Origin: Phycisphaeraceae bacterium
GTDB lineage: Bacteria; Planctomycetota; Phycisphaerae; Phycisphaerales; Phycisphaeraceae
Length of the DNA: 40,548 nucleotides
NCBI GenBank assembly: GCA_002686995.1
Contig: NYZC01000117.1
Coordinates: 1 to 40,548, forward strand
Reading direction: 5' to 3'
The position numbers and the translations under genes were made by a program. Under the pieces are notes generated by a model. The model saw nothing but the letters and a program-made list of their open reading frames with translations. It had not been told where the DNA came from and did no database searches. The stretch's first letter is position 1, and each line of letters begins with the position of its first letter. This document shows, in pieces, positions 1 to 7,101 of the stretch.

Positions 1-9
1 CGATTCGCC

Positions 10-38
10 TTGACTCATCCTGAACTCTGCCTTAACTT
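10..38 (+). promoter_or_regulatory. Probable early promoter, possibly giving a leaderless mRNA
   Basis: TTGACT at 10-15 is a good -35 match. A 16-17 nt spacer leads to TTAACT/TAACTT at 32-38 as a weak -10. Transcription would start at about 44-46, on the ATG at 45, which has only a weak AGG upstream. A leaderless transcript, common in actinobacteria, is therefore plausible. It would drive the Cro-like gene and the coupled early operon. Confidence 0.5.
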
Positions 39-44
39 AGGTAC

Positions 45-338
45 ATGTCCAAGATTGAGTACGCCAACCAGCGCGAGGGGGTGACCCCGCCCCGCATCGG
101 ACTGGCCGACCTCCGCAAGTCGCACAGGCTCACGCAGGCCCAGGTCGCCGACCAGCTCGCATCCATCATCGACAAGCCGTTCAGCGCCGGCTCCTTGTCG
201 CTCATCGAAGGCGGCCACCGCGGCGCCTCTGCCGAGGTGTTGTCGGCGCTCGAGCAGGTCTTCGGCCTCGCGGCCGGTTCCCTCATCGTCGACTACACGC
301 CCAGCCACGACCGCCGCAAGCGCATGGAGGCGGCATGA
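45..338 (+). CDS. XRE-family helix-turn-helix regulator, Cro-like
   Basis: This 97-residue protein carries a central XRE-type helix-turn-helix. LRKSHRLTQAQVADQLA (about residues 24-40) gives the first two helices and SLSLIEGGHRGAS (about 51-63) the recognition helix and turn. The C-terminus is basic. As first gene of the rightward early operon, transcribed away from the XRE gene at the other window end, it most likely acts as the lytic-side Cro-like repressor; this role is inferred from position. The ATG lies just downstream of a promoter-like sequence and has no clear Shine-Dalgarno. The stop overlaps the next start as ATGA, so translation is coupled. Confidence 0.8.
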   Translation: MSKIEYANQREGVTPPRIGLADLRKSHRLTQAQVADQLASIIDKPFSAGSLSLIEGGHRGASAEVLSALEQVFGLAAGSLIVDYTPSHDRRKRMEAA

Positions 339-637
339 GTCCGCCGACACGGACGGTCCAAGAGGCCCCGGTGCTCCTGGGTGACGGAGTAAGTGCTGAC
401 AGCCTCCAGCGCAAGATTCCCCGCAAGTGGGTCAGGGATGCCGTTGGCGTACTGCTCGGCGACGGCTACGCGGTCAGCCCCAACCAGGCGTTGCGGCTCC
501 TCCACGAGTGGCGCGCGTGGCGACGCAAGGATGCCGAGCAGTTCATCGCAGACGAGTTCCTTGCCTTCGCCAAGAAGCGCGGCGACCTGATGCTCGTCCG
601 CGGCAAGCGACACACCGACTGGCGGACTGCGACGTGA
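335..637 (+). CDS. Hypothetical early phage protein
   Basis: A 100-residue soluble protein, not recognised. The start is fixed by a 4-nt ATGA overlap with the Cro-like gene, and the stop overlaps the next start as GTGA. The middle (about residues 28-60) looks helical, with several Trp and Arg. The C-terminus is strongly basic, so nucleic-acid binding is possible but unproven. Confidence 0.65.
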   Translation: MSPPTRTVQEAPVLLGDGVSADSLQRKIPRKWVRDAVGVLLGDGYAVSPNQALRLLHEWRAWRRKDAEQFIADEFLAFAKKRGDLMLVRGKRHTDWRTAT

Positions 638-1125
638 ACGCCGAGGTTCGCGATCTGGTCGAGCGGGTCCGTTGCATCGGATGGTCGCTCGAAACCACTT
701 CGGACGGGCGCGGCCACGTCGTCCTTCTGCACGAAAACGGCGAAAGATGCCGCCTCCCTTCGACCCCGAGCGATCACCGCGGGCTCGCCAATGCGCTCGC
801 CTACCTCGAACGCACAGCGGGGCAGAAGGTTCCCCGCGCACGCAGCGGGTCCTACTCGCAGGGCCTGGGTCGTTCGGTAGACGCCCAGGTTGAGGCGCAG
901 CGCGTTCGCTACCGCGCCGCCGCCGCAGAGCGCGCCGCAGATAGGCGAGAGCGCGAAGTGCTGGCCGCATACGCATCCGAGCTCGCCGAACTGGCTGAGG
1001 CCAGCAAGCACGCAGGGATCGCGCTTCGCAACGACCCCAACAACCTCTCTCTCCGCTCCACCCACGAACGCCTGCGCCGCCAGTACGCCGACCTGCTGGC
1101 ATCCCCACCCAGGAGGACCGCATGA
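634..1125 (+). CDS. HicA-like fold protein with coiled-coil tail
   Basis: 163 residues from a GTG that overlaps the previous stop. Residues 1-62 resemble the small HicA/dsRBD-like fold: a helix, then a G-W turn, then a GRGHVVLLHENGE strand pair, then a proline-led strand and a closing helix. The His at about residue 28 sits where HicA toxins carry their catalytic His, but the usual GSH context is absent, so ribonuclease activity is doubtful. Residues 85-155 are Ala/Arg/Glu-rich and probably a coiled coil. No HicB-type antitoxin follows. The domain match is by eye and tentative. Confidence 0.6.
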   Translation: MNAEVRDLVERVRCIGWSLETTSDGRGHVVLLHENGERCRLPSTPSDHRGLANALAYLERTAGQKVPRARSGSYSQGLGRSVDAQVEAQRVRYRAAAAERAADRREREVLAAYASELAELAEASKHAGIALRNDPNNLSLRSTHERLRRQYADLLASPPRRTA

Positions 1126-1361
1126 ACCAGCTCAAGACCGAGGAAGACCTCGCCGAGATCCTGAACCTCGACGGCGGGGCCAAGCGGGTCGCTCAACTCC
1201 GCGCCCAGCAGAAGTGGCCGCACGTCCGACTGGGCCGCTTCGAGGTTCGGTTCACCGACGACCAGATCGCCGAGATCATCCGCAGCCGCAGCGAGGCCGG
1301 AGTGAAGGCCCCCACGAAGTCGACGGGGCTCACCAGCCGCAGCGCACGGAAGGCGTCGTGA
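1122..1361 (+). CDS. Small winged-helix DNA-binding protein (excisionase/AlpA-like)
   Basis: 79 residues. The segment from about residue 8 to 55 has the layout of Xis/AlpA-type MerR-like domains: an N-terminal helix, a helix with Lys-Arg contacts, then the wing HVRLGRFEVRFTDDQI, then a helix. The basic tail is disordered. Proteins of this type act as excisionases or transcription factors; either would suit a temperate phage. The gene lies far from the integrase, so an excisionase role is only possible. ATGA overlap upstream and TGATG overlap downstream. Confidence 0.7.
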   Translation: MNQLKTEEDLAEILNLDGGAKRVAQLRAQQKWPHVRLGRFEVRFTDDQIAEIIRSRSEAGVKAPTKSTGLTSRSARKAS

Positions 1362-1459
1362 TGACCGCCCTTCACGCCGCCGCCTACTTCTCAGCCCGTC
1401 TGGCTGGCGAGGTCTGCCTGTCGGTCGCACGCCGCATCGGGAAGCCCCACCACAACTAA
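1361..1459 (+). CDS. Hypothetical 32-residue protein
   Basis: The start overlaps the previous stop as TGATG and the frame has C/G-ending codons like its neighbours. The product is a short Ala-rich amphipathic helix with a basic His-containing end. No family is recognised. A short gap with a GC hairpin follows before the next gene. Confidence 0.4.
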   Translation: MTALHAAAYFSARLAGEVCLSVARRIGKPHHN

Positions 1460-1527
1460 CCACCACGGGCGGGCCGGCACCCATCACAGCCCCGACCCGC
1501 CCGCTAGTAGCAAGCAAAGGATACCCA

Positions 1528-1686
1528 ATGACCAGCAGATCATTCGTCGAGGTGTCGGTCGACACCCTTGAGGCGATGGCTTGGAGTCAGCCCGGTCTTT
1601 CGATCGAGGTTGACAGCAGCCGCGCTTACCTCCGTGTCGGTAACACCACGTTCTCCGCCGAGCTGCCCGCGGAAGTGACGGCATGA
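1528..1686 (+). CDS. Hypothetical 52-residue protein
   Basis: The ATG follows a good Shine-Dalgarno (AAAGGA about 10 nt upstream), so translation starts anew after a short gap. The product looks like a small alpha/beta protein with alternating strands in its second half. The function is not recognised. The stop overlaps the next ATG by 4 nt. Confidence 0.5.
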   Translation: MTSRSFVEVSVDTLEAMAWSQPGLSIEVDSSRAYLRVGNTTFSAELPAEVTA

Positions 1687-1766
1687 CTCCCCGCGAGATG
1701 GCCGTGATGGCTGCGGCCCGCATCGAGTTTTGGTTCCCGACCGTGGATCTGCGGGTGCAGCCATGA
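1683..1766 (+). CDS. Micro-ORF, 27 residues
   Basis: A tiny coupled ORF with 4-nt overlaps at both ends, encoding one predicted helix (MTPREMAVMAAARIEF) followed by a short tail. It may be a real micro-protein or simply pass ribosomes to the downstream membrane protein genes. Confidence 0.4.
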   Translation: MTPREMAVMAAARIEFWFPTVDLRVQP

Positions 1767-1852
1767 CCCCCGTGCAGATCGTCGCCGTGTTCGTTGCCGT
1801 GGCGTTCATCGTCACCGCTGTCCTCGCGCTCGTGGGGAGGGCTGTCCGATGA
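1763..1852 (+). CDS. Single-pass membrane micro-protein
   Basis: 29 residues, nearly all one hydrophobic segment (VQIVAVFVAVAFIVTAVLAL) ending in a basic GRAVR tail, so an N-out/C-in orientation fits the positive-inside rule. It is coupled to genes on both sides by ATGA overlaps. The next gene also encodes an N-terminal membrane segment, so the two may act together at the host membrane. Function unknown. Confidence 0.5.
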   Translation: MTPVQIVAVFVAVAFIVTAVLALVGRAVR

Positions 1853-2172
1853 CGAGTCTTCTCACGTCCCCGTTCGTCTGGTTCCTGGCCGCGATTGCTG
1901 CCGGTGGGATCGTCGTCACCCGCTGGGTTGAGCGTCGACTCCTCGAGCCCGTCTACACCTACGGGCAGCTCACCCCGAACGGCTCTATCGACCTGACCCG
2001 CGGCGACTACGAAGCCCTCATGGCCCAGACCGACGCCGAGATCGACCAGGCGATCGCGCTCACGAAGCCCGCCCCCGACTACGGCCCCATCCTCGACATC
2101 ATCGCCGCCAACGAAGCCGCCCGGAACCTCACCGACGACAGGTTGCGCGACTGGGTGGAGGGCAAGCGATGA
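1849..2172 (+). CDS. Membrane-anchored hypothetical protein
   Basis: 107 residues. An N-terminal transmembrane segment (about residues 6-23) is followed by a basic stop-transfer stretch and a cytoplasmic domain of about 80 residues that is acidic and helical at its end. It follows another single-pass micro-protein in the same coupled operon. Early phage membrane proteins of this layout may modify the host envelope or exclude other phages; nothing in the sequence decides this. Confidence 0.55.
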   Translation: MTSLLTSPFVWFLAAIAAGGIVVTRWVERRLLEPVYTYGQLTPNGSIDLTRGDYEALMAQTDAEIDQAIALTKPAPDYGPILDIIAANEAARNLTDDRLRDWVEGKR

Positions 2173-2228
2173 ACGAGCACACCGCACTTACGCCCACGAA
2201 TGGCCTGACCGAGAGGAGCGCCCGATGA
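2169..2228 (+). CDS. Coupling micro-ORF with start-associated repeat
   Basis: A 19-residue ORF with ATGA overlaps at both ends. It contains one copy of the repeat CTTACGCCCACGAA at 2187, shared exactly with the micro-ORF at 5598, and also the GAGAGGAG Shine-Dalgarno for the gene at 2225. It may serve mainly as a translational relay. Confidence 0.4.
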   Translation: MNEHTALTPTNGLTERSAR

Positions 2229-2530
2229 GCGCCGGCGAGCGAGTGCGGTGCCCCCACTGCCTGAGCACAGCCCTCGCGTGCTTCCTCCAGCCTGGCGGGT
2301 GCTGCATGTCATGCAATGCCCACGGCGAGCATGTTGCAGCGGCGCGCGCATGGAATGAGGGCTTCACCGCCTGCGCGAACCAGCACAACATCCAGCGGGT
2401 AGACCCCACGCACCCGATCGAACGGCTCAACCCCTACGTCCCGGCGGTGCGTGGCGATACGTGCTCCGCGTGTGGCGAGTCTGGTTACGCCGACCCGTCC
2501 GAGTGCTCGTTCTGTGGTGATGCTCGATGA
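2225..2530 (+). CDS. Lar-like zinc-ribbon protein (possible restriction alleviation)
   Basis: 101 residues. An N-terminal zinc ribbon has CPHC near residue 9 and a second Cys pair near residues 27-30, followed by AARAWNEGF, the helix typical of Lar-family restriction alleviation proteins. A second ribbon at the C-terminus has CSAC and CSFC pairs. Lar of the Rac prophage modulates type I restriction-modification. This gene overlaps a DNA methyltransferase gene by 4 nt, which supports an anti-restriction role by context. The second ribbon is unlike Lar itself, so family membership is tentative. Confidence 0.6.
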   Translation: MSAGERVRCPHCLSTALACFLQPGGCCMSCNAHGEHVAAARAWNEGFTACANQHNIQRVDPTHPIERLNPYVPAVRGDTCSACGESGYADPSECSFCGDAR

Positions 2531-3888
2531 GCGCGGTCCACCACCAGGACGACCTCGTGACCCTCCACCACGGGGACTGTCTCGACGTCCTCCACGCCCT
2601 CCCGGACATGTCCGTGGATGCCGTGGTCACCGACCCTCCCTACGGCCTTGAGTTCATGGGCAAGGAGTGGGACGGGGCTGACGGCTTCCGGCGCTCGCTC
2701 AACCCGAACGACGTGGGGCGCGACAATGCGTTCGGGCGCACGTCCCGAACCTCACCCGAGTACCGCACCGGCCGCGGCGCCCGCGTCCTCACTGAGCGCG
2801 CCGATGAGCTGACGGAGCGCGGCCAGGGGCACTCGACCAGCGCCGGCCCCTACCTGGCGTCCGGCGTCGACTCAGTGCGCGTCGCTGGTCGCCCTTTTCA
2901 GGAGTGGTGCGAGGCATGGTCCCGCGAGTGTCTGCGCGTCCTCAAGCCTGGCGGGCACATGCTCGCCTTCGGCGGCACTCGCACCTGGCACCGTCTCGCC
3001 TGCGCGGTCGAGGATGCAGGGTTCGAGATGCGCGACTCGCTCGCATGGCTCTACGGGTCAGGCTTCCCCAAGTCCCACAACCTGCTCGACGAGAACGGCG
3101 ACCGTACCGGATGGGGCACGGCGCTCAAGCCCGCGTTCGAGCCGATCGTCATGGGCCGGAAGCCCCTCGCCGGAACCGTCGCCGCGAACGTCCTGGCGCA
3201 CGGGACAGGGGCGCTCAACATCGACGGGTGTCGGACATCTCTGGATAGCGCCTTCGACCCCAGCCGCCTACAGCGCCAGTCCGCTGCCACCGCAGGCATG
3301 GGCGGGATTGGCGGTTCGGGATTCAGCGCGACACACGAGCAGGCGACCTACAACGCCAAGGGCCGCTGGCCTGCCAACGTCGTGCTCGACGAGTCCCAGG
3401 CTGACGTGCTCGACGAGCAGAGCGGCACCCTGACGAGCGGCAAGATGCTCGCCGGGACCAAACCGAAGGGCGAGCGCGAGACCTACGGGCAGGACGCCGC
3501 GAGCGGGTATGAGACCGCCCGCAACACCCCCGCCGACAGTGGCGGCGCATCCCGGTTCTTCTACGTCGCCAAGGCCGACGCATCCGAGCGCGTCCGGGTC
3601 GACGGCATCGCCCACCCCACCGTGAAGCCGCTGAGCATCATGCGGTGGCTCGTGCGGCTCGTGACACCGGAGGGTGGGACCGTCCTCGAGCCATTCGCCG
3701 GCAGCGGGACCACCGTCGAAGCGTGCATCCTCGAGGGCTTCCGCTGTGTCGCCATCGAACGCGAAGCCGACTACCTGCCGCTCATCCAGCAGCGCATCCA
3801 CCGACGCCGCGACCCCGTAGCTGCCGTCAAGGCGACCGGGGACGACGGCGGCCTGTTCGACCTGCTCAACGAGGAGGAGTCGGCATGA
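2527..3888 (+). CDS. Orphan DNA methyltransferase, N4/N6 beta-class
   Basis: 453 residues. Catalytic motif IV is DPPY at residues 36-39 and AdoMet motif I is FAGSGTT at 390-396. This order (IV before I) is the beta class of N6-adenine/N4-cytosine methylases. About 300 residues between them hold the target-recognition region, including a long insert after the DPPYGLEFMGKEWDG segment. No restriction endonuclease is adjacent, so it probably protects phage DNA or mimics host modification. The ATG is fixed by a 4-nt overlap with the Lar-like gene. The target sequence cannot be deduced. Confidence 0.9.
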   Translation: MSAVHHQDDLVTLHHGDCLDVLHALPDMSVDAVVTDPPYGLEFMGKEWDGADGFRRSLNPNDVGRDNAFGRTSRTSPEYRTGRGARVLTERADELTERGQGHSTSAGPYLASGVDSVRVAGRPFQEWCEAWSRECLRVLKPGGHMLAFGGTRTWHRLACAVEDAGFEMRDSLAWLYGSGFPKSHNLLDENGDRTGWGTALKPAFEPIVMGRKPLAGTVAANVLAHGTGALNIDGCRTSLDSAFDPSRLQRQSAATAGMGGIGGSGFSATHEQATYNAKGRWPANVVLDESQADVLDEQSGTLTSGKMLAGTKPKGERETYGQDAASGYETARNTPADSGGASRFFYVAKADASERVRVDGIAHPTVKPLSIMRWLVRLVTPEGGTVLEPFAGSGTTVEACILEGFRCVAIEREADYLPLIQQRIHRRRDPVAAVKATGDDGGLFDLLNEEESA

Positions 3889-3932
3889 CCCCGATCGAGT
3901 CTTTCGATCCCCAAGGCGGTGACCCGTCGTGA
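3885..3932 (+). CDS. Coupling micro-ORF with start-associated repeat
   Basis: 15 residues, overlapping the methyltransferase stop and the next GTG by 4 nt each. It carries CTTTCGATCCCCAAGG at 3901, close to copies at 6495 and 11352, 28 nt before the next start. A translational relay or regulatory role seems more likely than a functional peptide. Confidence 0.35.
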   Translation: MTPIESFDPQGGDPS

Positions 3933-4069
3933 CCCTCATCGACCTGTACGCCGCCCTCCTCCGTATCGGCGTCAACCCGAACGGACCCCGCGACTACCAC
4001 GACCCCGAACTCATGGCGTGGGGCGAAACCCTCGCCGACCGACGACGCGACAACGAGGAACTGCGATGA
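3929..4069 (+). CDS. Hypothetical 46-residue protein
   Basis: GTG start in a 4-nt overlap with the upstream micro-ORF; the stop overlaps the next ATG. The product is a small helical protein (TLIDLYAALLRIGV, then an acidic and basic C-terminal helix). No family is recognised. Codon third positions match neighbouring real genes. Confidence 0.5.
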   Translation: MTLIDLYAALLRIGVNPNGPRDYHDPELMAWGETLADRRRDNEELR

Positions 4070-4236
4070 CTCTCAACGACTGCTGCTCATCGTGCAGCAC
4101 ATGCGGGGTGAAGGTTCACCTCGCCGGAGTGTGGCCGGTGAATTACTGTGAGCACGGGGATTCCGTCTGTGACGATTGCGCCCCTGGATCGTGCCTCGAT
4201 TGCGCCGCCGAGTTCCCGCAGGCGGTGGCGTCGTGA
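4066..4236 (+). CDS. Cys-rich zinc-binding micro-protein
   Basis: 56 residues with eight Cys. CCSSCSTC near the N-terminus and CDDCAPGSCLDC near the C-terminus suggest one or two treble-clef or ribbon zinc sites. It lies just upstream of the YqaJ exonuclease gene, coupled by a GTGA overlap. Function unknown; one of many zinc micro-proteins in this genome. Confidence 0.55.
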   Translation: MTLNDCCSSCSTCGVKVHLAGVWPVNYCEHGDSVCDDCAPGSCLDCAAEFPQAVAS

Positions 4237-4913
4237 GCCTCACCATCCTCGACGACCTCGAGCAAGGAACCGAGGCGTGGCACGACGCACGCCGCGGCAT
4301 CGTCACGGCTTCGGTTGTCGGCAAGCTCCTCACCCCCACCGGCAAGGTCGCCAACAACGACACCGCACGGGCAGTCACCGCGACGTTGGTGGCTGAGCGG
4401 ATCACGGGCTGGACCGAAGACACCCCCATGACGGCCGACATGTGGAGGGGCTGTGACGCGGAACCGTTCGCCCGCGACATCTACTCCGCCCACTACCAGC
4501 AGGCCGTCGAGGTCGGGTTCATGCGGCTCGACGAGGACTGGGGAACGCTCGGTTACTCACCCGATGGCCTGGTGGGCACGGATGGGCTGATCGAGATTAA
4601 GGCCCCGAGGAGCAAGGGTCACCTCAGCACGATCCTCTCCGGTGAGGTTCCGTCCTACTACCTCGCCCAATGTCAGGCCGGCCTTCTCGTGTCCGGCCGC
4701 GACTGGCTCGACTTCGTGTCCTACGTCGCGGGGATGCCGCTGTTCGTCAAGCGCGTCCTGCCCGACCCGAAGTGGCACGACGCCATCCGGGAGGCCGTCC
4801 GCGAGTTCGAGCGCGCCGCCTGGGAAATGACCGCCCGCTACGAGCAGGCCGTCACCAACCTTCCCGCCACCGAGCGGATCAACTTCGACACCGTGGAGCT
4901 GAAACTCGCATGA
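4233..4913 (+). CDS. YqaJ/lambda-exonuclease family recombinase nuclease
   Basis: 226 residues, the usual size for a YqaJ (PD-(D/E)XK) alkaline exonuclease. Visible motifs are W-x-x-A-R-R-G-I-V-T-A-S near residue 16, a G-C-D-A-E-P-F-A segment near 70, the catalytic SPDGLV followed by LIEIKAP (Asp, then Glu-x-Lys), and the YYLAQCQAGL helix. These nucleases resect dsDNA 5'-3' for single-strand annealing. The next gene is a conserved phage partner, so the two probably form the recombination module. The GTG start is set by overlap with the zinc micro-protein gene. Confidence 0.9.
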   Translation: MSLTILDDLEQGTEAWHDARRGIVTASVVGKLLTPTGKVANNDTARAVTATLVAERITGWTEDTPMTADMWRGCDAEPFARDIYSAHYQQAVEVGFMRLDEDWGTLGYSPDGLVGTDGLIEIKAPRSKGHLSTILSGEVPSYYLAQCQAGLLVSGRDWLDFVSYVAGMPLFVKRVLPDPKWHDAIREAVREFERAAWEMTARYEQAVTNLPATERINFDTVELKLA

Positions 4914-5509
4914 GAGTCACCATCGAGAAGAAGACAGACCAACTGAACTTCGAGGACTTCCTGGGCGGCGTGACCCGTGTCGTCACCATCGCCGGGGTCA
5001 CCGCAGGCACTAAAGAGCAGCAGTACGACATCGCCATCGAGGAAGACAAGCGCGTGTGGCGACCAGCGGTGACCGTCCTCAAGCTCCTCGTTGCCGCCTG
5101 GGGTGACGACGCAACCGAGTGGGTGGGTCGACGCGCCGAACTGTACGGCGACCCCACCATCATGTTCGGCCGCGATCGTGTGGGAGGCATCCGGGTCTCA
5201 CGGATCAGCCACATCGACAAGCCGTTCACTGCCTCGCTCACCGAGACGCGCGGCAAGAGGAAGGCCCACACCGTCGACCCGCTGCCTCCCGCTGACGACA
5301 TCGACCGCCAGTTGGAGGCCCACGACCTCGCCGCCCAGGTCGTGTCCGCTCTCGCCGACGCCACCACCGAGGCCGAGGTTCGCGAGTGGGGCAACCGGGC
5401 ACACGCTCGCAACCTGCTCGACGTGCCGGTTGACGGCGTGACGGTGCGCGACCGAGCGACCGCCCGCCTGGCCGAGATCGAGGCCGAGATGGCTGGGGGT
5501 GCCGCATGA
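4910..5509 (+). CDS. Conserved phage protein next to YqaJ, possible recombination partner
   Basis: 199 residues. The N-terminal half (residues 1-105) holds a conserved pattern common in phage proteins: a V-T-I-A-G-V strand, a segment with W-R-P, a helix ending VAAWGDDATEWVGR, and FGRDRVGGIRVSRISHI. It looks like a beta-rich domain. The C-terminal half is helical. Its place directly after the exonuclease suggests ssDNA binding or annealing, but no known annealase motif is visible, so this is inference from context. ATGA overlap with the nuclease gene. Confidence 0.7.
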   Translation: MRVTIEKKTDQLNFEDFLGGVTRVVTIAGVTAGTKEQQYDIAIEEDKRVWRPAVTVLKLLVAAWGDDATEWVGRRAELYGDPTIMFGRDRVGGIRVSRISHIDKPFTASLTETRGKRKAHTVDPLPPADDIDRQLEAHDLAAQVVSALADATTEAEVREWGNRAHARNLLDVPVDGVTVRDRATARLAEIEAEMAGGAA

Positions 5510-5601
5510 TCCGCGTCACCGCCGCCGCCCTATTCGGCGCCTGGTTCGACGGCGCCACCGGAACCCTGCGGCACCTCGTCGAAGCGTGGGGTGCGCTGTG
5601 A
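5506..5601 (+). CDS. Hypothetical 31-residue protein
   Basis: A coupled micro-gene with a 4-nt overlap at each end. The product is a short amphipathic helix with two Trp-containing faces. No family is recognised; only frame continuity and coupling support it. Confidence 0.4.
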   Translation: MIRVTAAALFGAWFDGATGTLRHLVEAWGAL

Positions 5602-5639
5602 AAACCAGTCTTACGCCCACGAAGGACGGTGCGCGATGA
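5598..5639 (+). CDS. Coupling micro-ORF with start-associated repeat
   Basis: 13 residues from GTG to TGA, with 4-nt overlaps at both ends. It contains CTTACGCCCACGAA at 5610, identical over 14 nt to the copy at 2187, and the AAGGACGG that serves as Shine-Dalgarno for the adenine methylase at 5636. Confidence 0.35.
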   Translation: MKTSLTPTKDGAR

Positions 5640-6523
5640 CCGCCTTGTTCGAGGTTGAGCCCACCCCACCGCGCTCCCAGTCCGGGCCGGTCGCCTGGTT
5701 TGGCGGCAAGGGGCACATCTCGGGATGGGTGGCCGCCCACCTCCCCGAGCACCAGACCTACGTCGAGCCCTACGGCGGCGCTGGCAGCGTCCTGTTCACC
5801 AAGCCCGCAGCGCCGATCGAGGTCTACAACGACCTGCACGGCGACCTCACCAACCTGTTCCGAGTGCTGCGCGACGACCCTGATGAGCTGAACCGTCGCG
5901 CCACGCTCACCCTGCACTCGCGCGCCGAATACGAGCACGCCGTGGACGTTCTCAACGACCCCACCAGCACCGACCCCCACGACCGCGCCCTCGCGTTCTT
6001 CGTCGGCATGAACCAGGGATTTGGCGGCACCTACCCCACCCTCGGGCGGTGGGCGAAGTCCAAGGGACAGCGCCTCTCGGGCGGCATGGGCAACAACACC
6101 GCACAGTGGTGGCGCAAGGTCGCGTTCATCGACACCTGGCATGAGCGACTGGCGCGCGTGCAGATCGAGAACCGCGACGCCCTCGCCGTCATGCGCGAGT
6201 ACGACAGCCCCGAGACGACCTTCTATCTCGATCCGCCCTATCCGGGCGAGACCAGGCGCATGTCGCTCAACGCCTACAAGCACGAGATGAGCAACGACCA
6301 CCACGAGCAGATGGTCGGCCTGGCACTCACCTTGCAGGGCCGCGTCGTGCTCAGCGGTTACGAGACGCCGCTCTATGACGTGCTGGACGAGGCCGGGTGG
6401 ACGCGAATCTACCGCAACGTCCACGCGCGAGGTGCGAGTGCTGGCGGCAAGACCCGCTCCGAGGTGCTGTGGATCAACCCCAGCGCCGACGAGTCTTTCG
6501 GTCCCGAGAGGCCAGTCCAGTGA
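5636..6523 (+). CDS. Dam-like DNA adenine methyltransferase
   Basis: 295 residues, the normal length for D12-class (alpha) N6-adenine methylases. The order is WFGGKG near residue 21, VEPYGGAGSV (AdoMet motif I) near 43, and catalytic DPPY at 199-202. Dam enzymes usually recognise GATC, but specificity cannot be read here. It is the second of three methyltransferases in the early operon with no matching endonuclease, which points to anti-restriction or replication timing. The last codons lie in a start-associated repeat copy (6495), and the stop overlaps the next GTG. Confidence 0.9.
   Translation: MTALFEVEPTPPRSQSGPVAWFGGKGHISGWVAAHLPEHQTYVEPYGGAGSVLFTKPAAPIEVYNDLHGDLTNLFRVLRDDPDELNRRATLTLHSRAEYEHAVDVLNDPTSTDPHDRALAFFVGMNQGFGGTYPTLGRWAKSKGQRLSGGMGNNTAQWWRKVAFIDTWHERLARVQIENRDALAVMREYDSPETTFYLDPPYPGETRRMSLNAYKHEMSNDHHEQMVGLALTLQGRVVLSGYETPLYDVLDEAGWTRIYRNVHARGASAGGKTRSEVLWINPSADESFGPERPVQ
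6495..6519 (+). repeat. Start-associated repeat copy inside the methylase 3' end
   Basis: CTTTCGGTCCCGAGAGG lies 25 nt before the GTG at 6520. It matches copies at 3901 and 11352 and is related to those at 2187, 5610 and 10596. Here the repeat is translated as the C-terminal tail of the adenine methylase rather than in a separate micro-ORF. Confidence 0.55.
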
Positions 6524-6606
6524 GGGCCCTCATCGCGTCGTGGCTGCTGACCCTGGCCGCGATCGTCGACAACGCACAAGCGGACTGCGGGGGTGACGAC
6601 GAGTGA
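6520..6606 (+). CDS. Small hydrophobic micro-protein
   Basis: 28 residues: a hydrophobic stretch (RALIASWLLTLAAIV) followed by a short acidic end with one Cys, resembling a signal peptide or single membrane helix. GTG start in overlap with the methylase stop; its own stop overlaps the next GTG. Function unknown. Confidence 0.4.
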   Translation: MRALIASWLLTLAAIVDNAQADCGGDDE

Positions 6607-6950
6607 GCCGCAACCGGGCCAGCGCGAAGAAGGCCGGCACGTCGTGGGAGTCCGCGATCGTCACCGCCCTCATCACTGCCGGTTGGCCCCACGCCGAACG
6701 CCGACGACTCGCAGGCAGCAAAGACCGCGGCGACGTAGCTGGGGTGCCTGGGGTCGTGATCGAGGCGAAGAACACGAAGGCCATCAACCTCGCAGCCGCA
6801 CTCGACGAAGCGACCGCCGAGGCCATCAACGACAACGCACCCATCGCCGTCGCGTGGATCAAACGCCGCGGCAAGACCCGCGCCGAGGACGGATACGCCG
6901 TCGTCTCGGGCGCCACATTCATGCAACTACTCAAGGAAGCCGGTTACTGA
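6603..6950 (+). CDS. Holliday-junction-resolvase-like PD-(D/E)XK nuclease
   Basis: 115 residues with the layout of small Hjc-like phage resolvases. An N-terminal helix WESAIVTALITAG is followed by ERRRLAGSKDRGDVAG, where the Asp of GDV is the first metal ligand, and then VVIEAKN, the Glu-x-Lys of the PD-(D/E)XK core. Such proteins resolve branched recombination or replication intermediates; this fits an operon with an exonuclease and replication genes. GTG start by 4-nt overlap. Confidence 0.75.
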   Translation: MSRNRASAKKAGTSWESAIVTALITAGWPHAERRRLAGSKDRGDVAGVPGVVIEAKNTKAINLAAALDEATAEAINDNAPIAVAWIKRRGKTRAEDGYAVVSGATFMQLLKEAGY

Positions 6951-6951
6951 C

Positions 6952-7101
6952 ATGCCATCGAACGCTGAACTGATCCGCCGCGTCGACAAGAACGGCCCGA
7001 TCGTGATGGACCCGGACGCCGCTGGTCTGGTGGCGCGGTTCGTTGCCGGCCAGCCCGACGCCGAGACGCTGACCGAGATGATCCTGGGCGGTGCGGCATG
7101 A
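6952..7101 (+). CDS. Hypothetical 49-residue protein
   Basis: The ATG one base after the resolvase stop has an AAGGAAG Shine-Dalgarno about 11 nt upstream. Two predicted helices flank a short strand. The stop overlaps the WhiB-like gene as ATGA, so the two are probably coupled. No family recognised. Confidence 0.5.
   Translation: MPSNAELIRRVDKNGPIVMDPDAAGLVARFVAGQPDAETLTEMILGGAA

Noticed and set aside
1466..1503. GC hairpin (CGGGCGGG with CCCGCCCG) between two early genes
   Set aside because: Stem of 8 bp with a 22-nt loop and no T-run. Could be chance in GC-rich DNA, so no terminator is claimed.
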